Assembly (NCBI GenBank): GCA_903838565.1
Contig: CAILZB010000096.1
Span: 1 to 62,393 of the forward strand
Direction of reading: 5' to 3'
Source of the DNA: an uncultured beta proteobacterium
GTDB lineage: Bacteria; Pseudomonadota; Gammaproteobacteria; Burkholderiales; Burkholderiaceae_C
DNA: 62,393 nt
In this document: in pieces, positions 1-7,516 of the stretch
Position numbering within the stretch: the stretch's first letter is position 1
How the letters are laid out: every line of letters starts with the position of its first letter
Notes under the pieces: generated by a model
What the model was told of the DNA's origin: nothing
Databases searched by the model: none
The model's input: only the letters and a program-made list of their open reading frames with translations
Program-made: the position numbers and the translations under genes

Positions 1-161
1 ACGCCGGCGGCGTCCTTTTGCGCGTAGCTCTTGCCCACTTCGGGCAGGTCGACAAACACCACATCGCCCAGTGCGTCCTGAGCGTGGTGCGTGATACCGA
101 CGGTCGCGATGCCGCCGTCGAGCTTGATCCATTCGTGGTCGGGGGTGTATTTGATGGTCAT
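1..161 (-). CDS. gcvH: Glycine cleavage system H protein, N-terminal part
   Basis: Lipoyl carrier of the glycine cleavage complex; it shuttles the aminomethyl group between the P, T and L proteins. Only about the first 54 residues are in the window, and the gene runs off the left edge. The translation opens [17 protein letters not shown] and continues [20 protein letters not shown], the usual GcvH N-terminus; the lipoyl-lysine is outside the window. It starts 26 bases after the gcvT stop and is very probably co-transcribed with it under the upstream glycine riboswitch. Confidence 0.93.
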   Translation of the reverse strand, partial: MTIKYTPDHEWIKLDGGIATVGITHHAQDALGDVVFVDLPEVGKSYAQKDAAG

Positions 162-187
162 GTTGTTTCCAGTGAAAAAATGAAGAA

Positions 188-1327
188 TTAGCCGCGGAAA
201 TAGTTTGTAGGAACGAAGGGCATGGTCACCACTTCCATAGTCACGGGCTTGCCGCGAACGATGGCGTGGATGCGCGTGCCCAAGGTGGCATATTCTGCCG
301 CCACGTAGCCCATGGCCACGGGCTTGTCGATGGTGGGGCCGAGCAGGCCGCTCGTGACCTCGCCAATGCGCGCACCGGCCGCGCTCTGCAGCTCGGTGTG
401 TTCGCGCACGGGAATGCGCTCCAGCGCGATCAGGCCCACGCGTTTGCGTGTCAGCGCGCCGGGCGTGCCGTCCAATTGCGCCAGCACCTTGTCCGCTCCC
501 GGGAAACCGCCGGCGCGCGCGCCACCTGTGCGCCGCACCTTCTGCATGGCCCAGTTCAATGCGCCTTCGACCGGCGTGGTGCTGGTGTCGATGTCGTTGC
601 CGTACAGGCACAGCCCGGCTTCCAGGCGCAGCGAATTGCGCGCGCCCAGGCCGATGGGTTTCACTTCGGGTTGGGCCAGCAACGTGCGCGCCAGCAGCTC
701 GGCGTGGGTGGCGTCGACCGAGATTTCACAGCCGTCCTCTCCTGTGTAGCCGCTGCGCGTGATGAAACAGGGAACGGCTTGCGCGCCGCACTGCACGTCG
801 AATGCGGCACCGGTCATGAACACCAGCTTTTCGACTCCGGGAGCGAGCCGCGAAAGAGCGTTCACCGCCTGCGGTCCCTGCAGGGCGAGCAGCGCCTTCT
901 CCGGCATCGGTATGACTTGGCAGCGCGCGCCGATGCGCGCCTGGATATGCGCGATGTCGCCCGCCTTGCAGGCGCCGTTGACGATCACGAAGATATCCGT
1001 TCCCCTGTTCACGAACATCAGGTCGTCGATGATGCAGCCTTCATCGTTCAGCAGCAGGCCGTAGCGCTGCTTGCCCACAGGCAGGTCGATCACGTCCACC
1101 GGCATCAGCGTCTCGAAGGCAGCTGCGGCGTCGGCTCCGACCAGGCGCAACTGGCCCATGTGGGAGACGTCGAACAGGCCCGCGGCGCGGCGCGTGTGGT
1201 GGTGCTCGGCCACCAGGCCGCTGGGGTATTGCACCGGCATCGAATAGCCGGCAAAGGGAACCATGCGAGCGCCCAGTTCAAGGTGCAGCGCATGCAGTGG
1301 CGTGAGTACAAGTTCGGAAGTGGACAC
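188..1327 (-). CDS. gcvT: Aminomethyltransferase (glycine cleavage T protein)
   Basis: Transfers the methylene group from the aminomethylated H protein to tetrahydrofolate, releasing ammonia. The 379 residues match the usual family length. Visible family motifs are the early [18 protein letters not shown], the [11 protein letters not shown] stretch near residue 195 and [13 protein letters not shown] near residue 227. The start codon is GTG (base 1327 reading leftwards), with no strong Shine-Dalgarno; the family N-terminus ([15 protein letters not shown]) supports it. It is first of the gcvT-gcvH pair and lies directly downstream of a tandem glycine riboswitch, so expression should respond to glycine. 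Confidence 0.95.
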   Translation of the reverse strand: MSTSELVLTPLHALHLELGARMVPFAGYSMPVQYPSGLVAEHHHTRRAAGLFDVSHMGQLRLVGADAAAAFETLMPVDVIDLPVGKQRYGLLLNDEGCIIDDLMFVNRGTDIFVIVNGACKAGDIAHIQARIGARCQVIPMPEKALLALQGPQAVNALSRLAPGVEKLVFMTGAAFDVQCGAQAVPCFITRSGYTGEDGCEISVDATHAELLARTLLAQPEVKPIGLGARNSLRLEAGLCLYGNDIDTSTTPVEGALNWAMQKVRRTGGARAGGFPGADKVLAQLDGTPGALTRKRVGLIALERIPVREHTELQSAAGARIGEVTSGLLGPTIDKPVAMGYVAAEYATLGTRIHAIVRGKPVTMEVVTMPFVPTNYFRG

Positions 1328-1356
1328 GGCAGGCTTTCAGGTCAGACAGTGAAGCC

Positions 1357-1372
1357 GCACGGTTTCCCGTGC
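1357..1372 (-). promoter_or_regulatory. Hairpin between riboswitch and gcvT start
   Basis: A perfect inverted repeat with six-base arms (GCACGG and CCGTGC) and a four-base loop sits 30 bases upstream of the gcvT GTG start. No T-run follows, so it does not look like a terminator by itself. It could act in the riboswitch expression platform or be a spacer stem; this is inference from position only. Confidence 0.4.
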
Positions 1373-1379
1373 AGTGCTG

Positions 1380-1585
1380 ACCTCGCTGTCCGCTTTACCT
1401 GAGAGATTCGCCTGGCGATGCAGGGTTGCTCCTTCGGTGGACTGCACCGGGTGCAGTCTCTCTCCAGTGAGGAAACGCCTCTTTCAAGGCGCGCGTCAGT
1501 CCTTTTGCCTGAGCGTTCAAAAGTCCGTTTCAACCGACCTTCTGCGCCTTCGGCGGCACCTGCGTGAAGTGCTCTCTCCTGACCG
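1380..1585 (-). promoter_or_regulatory. Tandem glycine riboswitch upstream of gcvT
   Basis: Two consecutive glycine-aptamer-like segments are readable on the minus strand. The first (about 1582 to 1495) begins AGGAGAGAGC, contains GCCGCCGAAGG and ends CTCAGGCAAAAGGAC. The second (about 1469 to 1380) begins TGGAGAGAG, contains CCACCGAAGGAGCAA and ends CTCAGGTAAAGCGGAC. The paired GGAGAG / CCGAAGG / CTCAGG blocks are the class hallmarks, and the position ahead of gcvT is the classical one. A small hairpin (1357-1372) lies between the second aptamer and the GTG start and may be part of the expression platform. Known riboswitches of this type usually turn gcv genes on with glycine. Confidence 0.9.
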
Positions 1586-1619
1586 GCCGATTCTAACTGC
1601 AGAAGATCACGGGCCGATA

Positions 1620-2024
1620 TCAGCCCACGACCTTGCCGCGTGAACTCTTGATTTCGGAGCGCTGGCTCTTGCCCTCAAGGCGTCGCTGCCGGGAGCCATA
1701 GGTGGGTTTGGTGGGTCGTCGCACGCGCGGCGGCGTGGCCACGCTTTGCACCAGTTCGTGCAGACGCGCAAGGGCATCCATGCGGTTCATGTCCTGCGTG
1801 CGGTGCTGTTGCGCCTTGATGATCAAAACGCCGTCCTGGGTGATGCGGTTGTCGCGCAGCGCGAGCAGTCGCTCCTTCACGTCGTCTGGCAAGGATGAGG
1901 CCGGAATGTCGAAGCGCAAATGGATCGCGCTGGACACCTTGTTCACGTTCTGCCCCCCGGCACCCTGGGCCCGGATGGCCGTGATTTCCACCTCGGATTC
2001 CTGGATGATGATGGGCGGCTTCAT
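1620..2024 (-). CDS. arfB: Peptidyl-tRNA hydrolase ArfB (YaeJ), ribosome rescue
   Basis: Codon-independent release factor that hydrolyses peptidyl-tRNA on ribosomes stalled on non-stop messages. At 134 residues it is the normal size. The catalytic GGQ is at residues 23-25 within IRAQGAGGQNVNKV, followed by SSAIHLRFDI. The C-terminal tail is basic (RQRRLEGKSQRSEIKSSRGK), as expected for the part that enters the mRNA channel. Its stop lies about 35 bases before the glycine riboswitch on the same strand. It is divergent from the small basic gene at 2121. Confidence 0.93.
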   Translation of the reverse strand: MKPPIIIQESEVEITAIRAQGAGGQNVNKVSSAIHLRFDIPASSLPDDVKERLLALRDNRITQDGVLIIKAQQHRTQDMNRMDALARLHELVQSVATPPRVRRPTKPTYGSRQRRLEGKSQRSEIKSSRGKVVG

Positions 2025-2120
2025 GGTGGGAGAGTGGGGGTGTGCAAGTCAGGCTCTGACGTATTGTCGCCGCGCAGTTAAACTTCTTCTTCGATCACCC
2101 ACGCAACCAAGGAGTTCATC

Positions 2121-2264
2121 ATGGCCAAAGGTCAGCAAAAAACCAACAAAGAAGGCAAGAAACCGAAGAAGGACACGTCGCCTCCCAAGCCCGTGAGCGC
2201 CGATGCGGTGCGCCCCACCATCACGACCACCGTGATGCCGCGTGGCAAGCTCAAGAACAAATAG
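2121..2264 (+). CDS. Small basic lysine-rich protein, unknown function
   Basis: A 47-residue frame opening MAKGQQKTNKEGKKPKKD and ending MPRGKLKNK. It is very rich in Lys and Thr with no hydrophobic segment, so it is predicted to be disordered and cytoplasmic. A good ribosome-binding site (AAGGAG) lies about 7 bases before the ATG, which is the best argument that it is translated. Small proteins of this kind occur in beta- and gammaproteobacteria, but I cannot assign a role; nucleic-acid binding is only a guess from the charge. Confidence 0.7.
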   Translation: MAKGQQKTNKEGKKPKKDTSPPKPVSADAVRPTITTTVMPRGKLKNK

Positions 2265-2320
2265 GCTCAGCATCGCTCCTGCGCGCCGCAACAGCGGCCG
2301 TTTCGAGGCGCTGAAATTTC

Positions 2321-2992
2321 ATGGCAACTGAGGCTGTGCACGCGGCGCCGCGCTATACGGCGGCCGAGGAGGTCGCCAACAGCGTCACGCACGCCATCGG
2401 CATTGTGCTCTCCATCGCCGGACTGGCGGTGATGACCGCCTTTGCGGCGCTACGAGGCGACGCCTGGCACGTCGTGGCCTGCAGCATCTTCGGCAGCGCG
2501 CTGATCCTGAACTACACCGCGTCCACGCTGTACCACAGCATCCAGGTCGAGCGCCTCAGGGGTGCGTTGCGGGCGCTGGATCACTCGGCCATCTTCCTGT
2601 TGATTGCAGGCACCTACACGCCCTTCATGCTGGTGAATCTGCGCGGACCCTGGGGCTGGTCGCTGCTGATTGGCGTCTGGACCATCGCGGTGCTCGGAAT
2701 CAGCCTGCGGCTACTGCTCAAGGGCCGCCTGCACGCTCTGGTGGTGGGACTGTATATCGCCATGGGCTGGGCTGTGGTGGTCGCGATCCAGCCCATGTTG
2801 CGCCACGTCGCCACCGGTGGGTTGGTGCTGCTGGCCGCGGGCGGCCTGGCCTATACGGTGGGCGTGATCTTCTACAAGTGGAAGAGCCTGCCCTACCACC
2901 ACGCCATCTGGCATGTCTTCGTGCTCGCGGGCAGCGCGCTGCACTTTTTTTCCGTGCTCTTTTACGTGATTCCCTGGCCACAGACGGCCTGA
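2321..2992 (+). CDS. Hemolysin III family (PAQR/HlyIII) membrane protein
   Basis: A 223-residue integral membrane protein with about seven hydrophobic segments. Family marks are the N-terminal NSVTHAIGIV, the LYHSI after the second helix, HSAIFLLIAGTYTPF in the middle and HAIWHVFVLAGSALHFFSV near the C-terminus. The conserved His residues correspond to the metal site of the PAQR fold. Despite the name, the cellular role in most bacteria (YqfA type) is poorly defined and may concern membrane lipid homeostasis. It starts at ATG 2321 with only a weak, distant GAGG. No operon partner is evident. Confidence 0.9.
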   Translation: MATEAVHAAPRYTAAEEVANSVTHAIGIVLSIAGLAVMTAFAALRGDAWHVVACSIFGSALILNYTASTLYHSIQVERLRGALRALDHSAIFLLIAGTYTPFMLVNLRGPWGWSLLIGVWTIAVLGISLRLLLKGRLHALVVGLYIAMGWAVVVAIQPMLRHVATGGLVLLAAGGLAYTVGVIFYKWKSLPYHHAIWHVFVLAGSALHFFSVLFYVIPWPQTA

Positions 2993-3076
2993 TCGCCGAC
3001 TTCACCAGCATGACTCAGCGGAGCGCCCGAGCCAACTCGACGCGCCGCTCACGGAACAAGCGGCGCCGGCGCGCAC

Positions 3077-3391
3077 TCAAGGACGGATGGCAATTTCGTT
3101 CTTGATCGACTTCACCCCGTTCACGCCGCGCGCGATGCTTTCGGCCGTGTTCTTCTCGGCGGCGCTCTTGGCGAAGCCCGACAGCATGACGGTGCCGTTA
3201 AGGGTCTCTACGCTGATCGACGAGCCATCGACCTGTTTGTTCTCGAAGAAGCGCGCCTTGACCTGAGTCGTGATGGTGGTGTCGTCGACGTAGGCTCCAA
3301 CCGTTTCCTGGCCGCGGGTCACCGCGCAACCGGACACGGCGAACAAGGTGGCCGCGGCAACGACGGCGGCAAGCGTGGTGCGAATAGACAT
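3077..3391 (-). CDS. BON-domain lipoprotein
   Basis: A 104-residue protein with a lipoprotein signal: hydrophobic residues 8-19, then VSGC with the lipidated Cys at 22. The rest is a single BON domain (VKARFFENKQVDGSSISVETLNGTVMLSGFAKS pattern in sequence order) ending VNGVKSIKNEI. BON domains bind phospholipid or envelope surfaces, and relatives (OsmY-like, DolP-like) maintain the outer membrane. I chose ATG 3391 over longer upstream frames because it gives the signal peptide and follows an AGGAG site. It is monocistronic as far as can be seen. Confidence 0.88.
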   Translation of the reverse strand: MSIRTTLAAVVAAATLFAVSGCAVTRGQETVGAYVDDTTITTQVKARFFENKQVDGSSISVETLNGTVMLSGFAKSAAEKNTAESIARGVNGVKSIKNEIAIRP

Positions 3392-3681
3392 GCTGAAACT
3401 CCTGTGAAAGTTGACGTGTGCTTGGGCTTGACTGGGTGGCCACGCGTGTACCTCCCATGGGCAGATTACTGCGAAGAAATGCCATCGGCAAGGCATTCCG
3501 GCAACTCCATGTTGCTCGCTTGAGAAAGCGCAAGGAATGCCGGTCTGCGAGCCAGCGCTGCGCGCGCATGGGCGTGATAATTTGGCAGCGGTGTCAATGA
3601 TCTCCGCCGCGTTGCGTAGTGGCGATCAGGAAGCGTCGCTGGATTCACGAGTCGCCAACCTGGGGTCAAAGGAGAAAGAAA

Positions 3682-3828
3682 ATGCTTGAGACCATTGCCG
3701 TCATCCTGCTCGTTCTGTGGCTTCTGGGGATTGTTTCCTCGTACACCATGGGCGGATTCATTCACCTCCTGTTGGTGGTTGCCATCGTGGTGATTCTGCT
3801 TCGTGTCATCCAAGGTCGACGCCTGTAG
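3682..3828 (+). CDS. Small Lmo0937-family-like membrane protein
   Basis: A 48-residue hydrophobic protein, MLETIAVILLVLWLLGIVS at the start and a second hydrophobic stretch (HLLLVVAIVVILLRVI) before a short basic tail. This two-helix layout with a TMGG-like turn is that of the Lmo0937 / small envelope-stress membrane protein family. AAAGGAGAAAGAAA precedes the ATG, so translation should be efficient. The opposite-strand BON lipoprotein gene starts about 290 bases away, leaving a shared intergenic region. Function is unknown. Confidence 0.82.
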   Translation: MLETIAVILLVLWLLGIVSSYTMGGFIHLLLVVAIVVILLRVIQGRRL

Positions 3829-3905
3829 CGACGCGTAACGCCGCTGCCATGAAGGCCATGCGCGGCACTGCTTTGCCGCGCTCTTGTGCGTGATTCCCGG
3901 GCCGG

Positions 3906-4616
3906 CTATTTGAACAGGCCTTTTGCCGAGGGGACCCATTGGTCGATGGCGGCGCTGCCCGGCTTGAGCAAGCGGTCGAAACTCGACGTGGCGCCGAGCC
4001 GGGATTTGAGCGCGCCCGCGATCACCTGCCCCAGTTCGGCCGGCGTGACGCCCCCTGTTGCGCGGCCGATGTCCTTGAGAGTGATGTCGGGCAGCGACAG
4101 ACTCACGGTCTTGCCCTGCATGAAAGCCGCGCTGACCTCGACCCTGGCGTCGCGCACGGTCAGAAGCTCGACGATCAATCGCTTGCCGGGTTTGACTTCC
4201 CGCGACTTTGGTCCCGGTTCCACGGAACGGGCAATGTGACTGACGATGGCGTCAAAGTTGGTCTGCGTGTCGCCTTTTTCGTAGATCACATCGGGCGCCT
4301 GGATCGCGATGCGACGCACCACGACCACATCCTGCGTCACGCTCCTGAGGTCAACGTCCACGTCCACCTGCGCCACCTTCAGCGCGTGTGACGTCCTGAA
4401 TCCGGGCGGGTTTCCCACCGTGAAACCGGTGATGCTGCCCCTGCCATCGGAGGGTGAAATCTTCACGGCATCCACGCGGACCTGCGACTGCGTCATGGGG
4501 CTGCCGTAGCTCTCGATGGCCTGCTGGATCAGTCCATCCAGGCTACCCGAGAGCCAGTACAGGCCGGCCGCGCCCGCGGTGGCAAGGGCGAGCACGGCAA
4601 GGAGAAGTTTTTTCAT
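3906..4616 (-). CDS. AsmA-like periplasmic protein of unknown function
   Basis: A 236-residue protein with an N-terminal membrane anchor or signal (KKLLLAVLALATAGAAGLYWL), then a mostly beta-strand region. Repeated short strand patterns (KVAQVDVDVDLRS, VVVRRIAIQAPDVIYE, IVELLTVRDARVEVS) resemble DUF748/AsmA-like proteins, which span the periplasm and are linked to lipid transport or outer-membrane assembly. Assignment is to the fold class only. It starts 25 bases after the dctM stop on the same strand, so it may be read through from the TRAP operon, though no functional link is apparent. Confidence 0.65.
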   Translation of the reverse strand: MKKLLLAVLALATAGAAGLYWLSGSLDGLIQQAIESYGSPMTQSQVRVDAVKISPSDGRGSITGFTVGNPPGFRTSHALKVAQVDVDVDLRSVTQDVVVVRRIAIQAPDVIYEKGDTQTNFDAIVSHIARSVEPGPKSREVKPGKRLIVELLTVRDARVEVSAAFMQGKTVSLSLPDITLKDIGRATGGVTPAELGQVIAGALKSRLGATSSFDRLLKPGSAAIDQWVPSAKGLFK

Positions 4617-4641
4617 GGGCGCAGCGGTCAGGAAACGCCGC

Positions 4642-5919
4642 TTATTTCGCGTACACCAGATCTCTGAGGCCCAGTGAAATCGACGGCACGTAAGTGATGA
4701 CCATGAGGCAGCTCAGCACCACCAGCACAAAGGGAATCAGGTCCTTGATGATGCGGTCCAGCGAGATGCGGGCCACGGTGCAGGCGGCAAACAGGTTCAC
4801 GCCAAAGGGCGGCGTGATCATGCCCAGCGCCAGGTTCACCACCATCACCAATCCGAAGTGCACCGGGTCGATGCCGAAGTGCTGCGCCACTGGCGCCAGG
4901 ATCGGCGCCAGCACGATGATGGCGGCGCTGGTTTCGATGAACATGCCGATCACGAACAATGCGGCATTCACGCCCAGCAAGAAGTAGGCGGGTGTCTTGA
5001 GCACGTCCTGCAGCCAGTGGCCGATCGCGTCGGGCACGCCGGCGCGCGTGATGAGGAAGGCAAAGAGTCCGGCGTTGGCGATGATGAACATGATCACCGC
5101 GCTGGACATCACCGATTTGTAGAGGATGCGGTGCAGATCGCGCAGCTTGATTTCCCGGTAGATGAAGATGCCCACCACGAGTGCATAGAAGACGGCCACG
5201 GCCGAGGCTTCGGTGGGCGTGAACACGCCGCCGTAGATCCCGCCCAGGATGATGACGGGCATCATCAGCGCCCAGCCCGCCTGCCAGGTGGCCTTGCCAA
5301 AACTCAGGCGGCCTTCGCCGTCGGTCTTGCCCCAGCCCTTGTATTTGCAATAGACCCAGACGAACAGCATCAGCGCGCCGCCGATGAGAAAGCCAGGACC
5401 GAAGCCGGCGATGAACAGTTCACCGATGGAGACCTCGGCGCTCACGCCATACAGGATCATCGGGATGGACGGCGGAATGATCACACCCAGCTCGGCGCTC
5501 GTGGCCTGCAGCGCGGCGGCGTAGGTCGTGGGGTAACCGTGCTTGATCAGCGCCGGGATCAGGATCGTGCCGATGGCGAAGGTGGTCGCCACCGACGAAC
5601 CCGAGACCGCAGCAAAGATCATGCAGGTCAGCACGCAGGTCATCGGCAAGCCACCCTGCACGCCGCCGACGATGCTCTTGGCAAACTCCACCAGGCGGCG
5701 CGAGATGCCGCCGGTCTCCATGACATTGCCCGCCAGGATGAAGAACGGGATCGCGGCCAGCGGGAACTTGTTGATGGCGTTGAACATCTCCTTCACGGAG
5801 ATCAGCATGTGGGCGTTGTTCGCCTGTATGCCCAGCATCGAAGCCAGGCCGATGGACACGGCCACGGAGATGGTGAGTGCAAAGCACAGCACCATGGTGG
5901 TCAACATAACGATCGTCAT
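4642..5919 (-). CDS. dctM: TRAP transporter large permease (DctM family)
   Basis: The 12-helix ion-coupled translocation subunit of a tripartite ATP-independent periplasmic transporter. From ATG 5919 it has 425 residues, the usual length. It starts MTIVMLTTMVLCFALTIS and carries family stretches such as IPFFILAGNVMETGGISRRL, SAELGVIIPPSIPMILYG and GMITPPFGVNLFAAC. The open frame continues further upstream, but that part is the dctQ gene read in another frame. Its start overlaps the dctQ stop by four bases, implying translational coupling. Substrate is not decided by the sequence; see the DenD-like neighbour. Confidence 0.95.
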   Translation of the reverse strand: MTIVMLTTMVLCFALTISVAVSIGLASMLGIQANNAHMLISVKEMFNAINKFPLAAIPFFILAGNVMETGGISRRLVEFAKSIVGGVQGGLPMTCVLTCMIFAAVSGSSVATTFAIGTILIPALIKHGYPTTYAAALQATSAELGVIIPPSIPMILYGVSAEVSIGELFIAGFGPGFLIGGALMLFVWVYCKYKGWGKTDGEGRLSFGKATWQAGWALMMPVIILGGIYGGVFTPTEASAVAVFYALVVGIFIYREIKLRDLHRILYKSVMSSAVIMFIIANAGLFAFLITRAGVPDAIGHWLQDVLKTPAYFLLGVNAALFVIGMFIETSAAIIVLAPILAPVAQHFGIDPVHFGLVMVVNLALGMITPPFGVNLFAACTVARISLDRIIKDLIPFVLVVLSCLMVITYVPSISLGLRDLVYAK

Positions 5920-6416
5920 TGCGCGGTCTCCAATTCCAGGCGCTGCGGGTCCAGCAGGTTGCCGATGATGCCGATGATGCTGAAGACGCCGCCTACGGGA
6001 AGCGCCAGATAGGCCCAGAACATGGACACGTCTTCCAGGCCGATGACGGTCTGCACCCGGCCGCGATTCGCGTAGTCCCAGCCCCACCAGATGACCAGCA
6101 GCATCAGCACCAGCGCTGCGCCGCAGACCACGAAGTCGAGCACGCGCTTGAGCTTGGGCGGACTCCAGCGATACAGCACATCCACGCTCACCATGGCGCC
6201 ATTACGAAAGGCCGCAGGGATGCCCATGAACACCATCCAAATCAGGCTGAAGCGGATCAGCACCTCGGTCCATTCCGCCGGCGCTTCGATCACGAAGCGC
6301 ATGATGATCTGGAACAGGCCCAGGCTGGACGCCACGGCAAGCATGGCGCAGGCCAGCACCATGGCCAGGCCGGTGCTGTACCGTTCGAACTTCAGAAATA
6401 CTTCCTTCATGCCCAT
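5916..6416 (-). CDS. dctQ: TRAP transporter small permease (DctQ family)
   Basis: A four-helix subunit that pairs with the large permease; 166 residues. Typical features are the RFVIEAPAEWTEVLIRFSLIWMVFMGIPAAFRNG segment (read in two halves) and a C-terminal membrane helix. Two in-frame ATGs lie at 6416 and 6410, and GGAGGT precedes both; the second has better spacing. A strong terminator (6436-6471) separates it from dctP, so permease levels are probably lower than binding-protein levels. Confidence 0.92.
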   Translation of the reverse strand: MGMKEVFLKFERYSTGLAMVLACAMLAVASSLGLFQIIMRFVIEAPAEWTEVLIRFSLIWMVFMGIPAAFRNGAMVSVDVLYRWSPPKLKRVLDFVVCGAALVLMLLVIWWGWDYANRGRVQTVIGLEDVSMFWAYLALPVGGVFSIIGIIGNLLDPQRLELETAQ

Positions 6417-6435
6417 GCACCTCCAGGATTCAAAA

Positions 6436-6471
6436 CAAAAAAACGCCCGTCAGTTTCGAACGACGGGCGTT
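6436..6471 (-). terminator. Intrinsic terminator between dctP and dctQ
   Basis: On the minus strand a perfect ten-base-pair stem (AACGCCCGTC / GACGGGCGTT) with a ten-base loop is followed at once by a run of seven T. It lies inside the TRAP operon, after dctP and before dctQM. It should stop a large share of transcripts after dctP, giving excess binding protein. Confidence 0.88.
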
Positions 6472-6474
6472 GCG

Positions 6475-6493
6475 TGCTATTGACTCAATAGCA
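6475..6493 (-). repeat. Perfect inverted repeat after dctP stop
   Basis: TGCTATTGA and its exact complement TCAATAGCA flank one central base. It lies between the dctP stop and the terminator hairpin, so the dctP 3' end would carry two consecutive stems. A role in protecting the dctP message from 3' exonucleases, or as a protein site, is possible but not shown. Confidence 0.5.
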
Positions 6494-6505
6494 TTGAAGG
6501 CAAAT

Positions 6506-7477
6506 TCACTTGTAGTTGCGGATCTTGTCGATGTTGGCTTTGCCGAACTGCTTTTCAAACTCGGCGTTGACCGGTCCCAGCGCCGCGACGAACTTGGCCT
6601 TGTCCACGTTTTCCACCACGTTCATGCCCTTGGCGCGCAGATCCGCCACACCGCTGGCGTCGTCCGCATCCACGCGCGCGCGGTTGGCCTTGGCGCCCAA
6701 CTTGGCGGCTTCCAGGAACGCCGTCTTGTCAGCGGCCGAGAGCTTGTCAAAGCTGGCCTTGTTCATCAGGAAGATGCAGGGCGAATACACGTGGCCGGTC
6801 AGCGTCAGGTACTTCTGCACCTGGTCGAACTTGGCGGACATGATGACCGACAGCGGGTTTTCCTGTCCGTCCACGGTGCCTTGCTGCAGCGCAGTGAACA
6901 CTTCCGGGAACGCCATGGGCGTGGTGATGATGCCAAAGCCCTTGTAGGCCGCGACGTGCACCGGGTTCTCCATGGTGCGCATCTTCAGACCCTTGAGGTC
7001 TTCAGGCCCGTTCACCGCGCGCTTGCTGTTGGTCATGTGGCGAAAGCCGTTCTCGGCCCAGGCAAGCGCCTTGAAACCCTTGGAGTCGAACTTGCCCAGC
7101 AGCTCCTGACCGATGGGGCCGTCGAGCACGGCGCGTGCATGGGCCTTGTCGCGGAACAGGAAGGGGATGTCCAGAATCTTGGCTTCGGGCACAAAGTTGG
7201 GCACAGGGCCGGTGGAGGAGAAGGCCAGTTCCTGCGTTCCCAGTTGCACCGCTTCGATCGACTCGCGTTCGCCACCCAGGGAACCGTTATAAAAAGTCTG
7301 GATCTTGTAGCGTCCGCCGGTGCGCGCTTCCACCTCTTTGGCAAAGGTGTCGATCGCCACGCCCTGATGCGAATTCTGCGCCACCGAAATGCTGATCTTC
7401 ATCGTGGTTTGCGCTGCTGCGCCGGCGATGAAACCGAGGGCAAGGCTCAAGCCCAGAACGAGTTTGGAAATTTTCAT
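6506..7477 (-). CDS. dctP: TRAP transporter periplasmic binding protein (DctP family)
   Basis: Captures the substrate, normally an organic acid, in the periplasm and delivers it to DctQM. There are 323 residues: a signal peptide (KLVLGLSLALGFIAGAAAQ), then the DctP fold. Diagnostic stretches are ISVAQNSHQGVAIDTFAKEV, GGERESIEAVQLGTQE, the FRDKAHARAVLDG loop and LKGLKMRTMENPVHVAAY, where the Arg of KMRTMENP is the usual carboxylate-binding residue. GGAGACC precedes the ATG. It follows the DenD-like gene by 39 bases, so uptake and first oxidation are probably linked. Confidence 0.95.
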   Translation of the reverse strand: MKISKLVLGLSLALGFIAGAAAQTTMKISISVAQNSHQGVAIDTFAKEVEARTGGRYKIQTFYNGSLGGERESIEAVQLGTQELAFSSTGPVPNFVPEAKILDIPFLFRDKAHARAVLDGPIGQELLGKFDSKGFKALAWAENGFRHMTNSKRAVNGPEDLKGLKMRTMENPVHVAAYKGFGIITTPMAFPEVFTALQQGTVDGQENPLSVIMSAKFDQVQKYLTLTGHVYSPCIFLMNKASFDKLSAADKTAFLEAAKLGAKANRARVDADDASGVADLRAKGMNVVENVDKAKFVAALGPVNAEFEKQFGKANIDKIRNYK

Positions 7478-7516
7478 GAGGTCTCCGAAGTTGATGTGGC
7501 AAGCGCCTGCGCTCCA

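Noticed and set aside
266..1402. Long plus-strand frames of 100-378 codons opposite gcvT
   Set aside because: They mirror the gcvT gene in high-GC DNA, have Arg/His-rich unnatural composition and no ribosome-binding site.
4858..6012. 384-codon plus-strand frame across dctM
   Set aside because: It is Asp/His/Glu-rich antisense shadow of dctM; the minus-strand gene has clear TRAP motifs.
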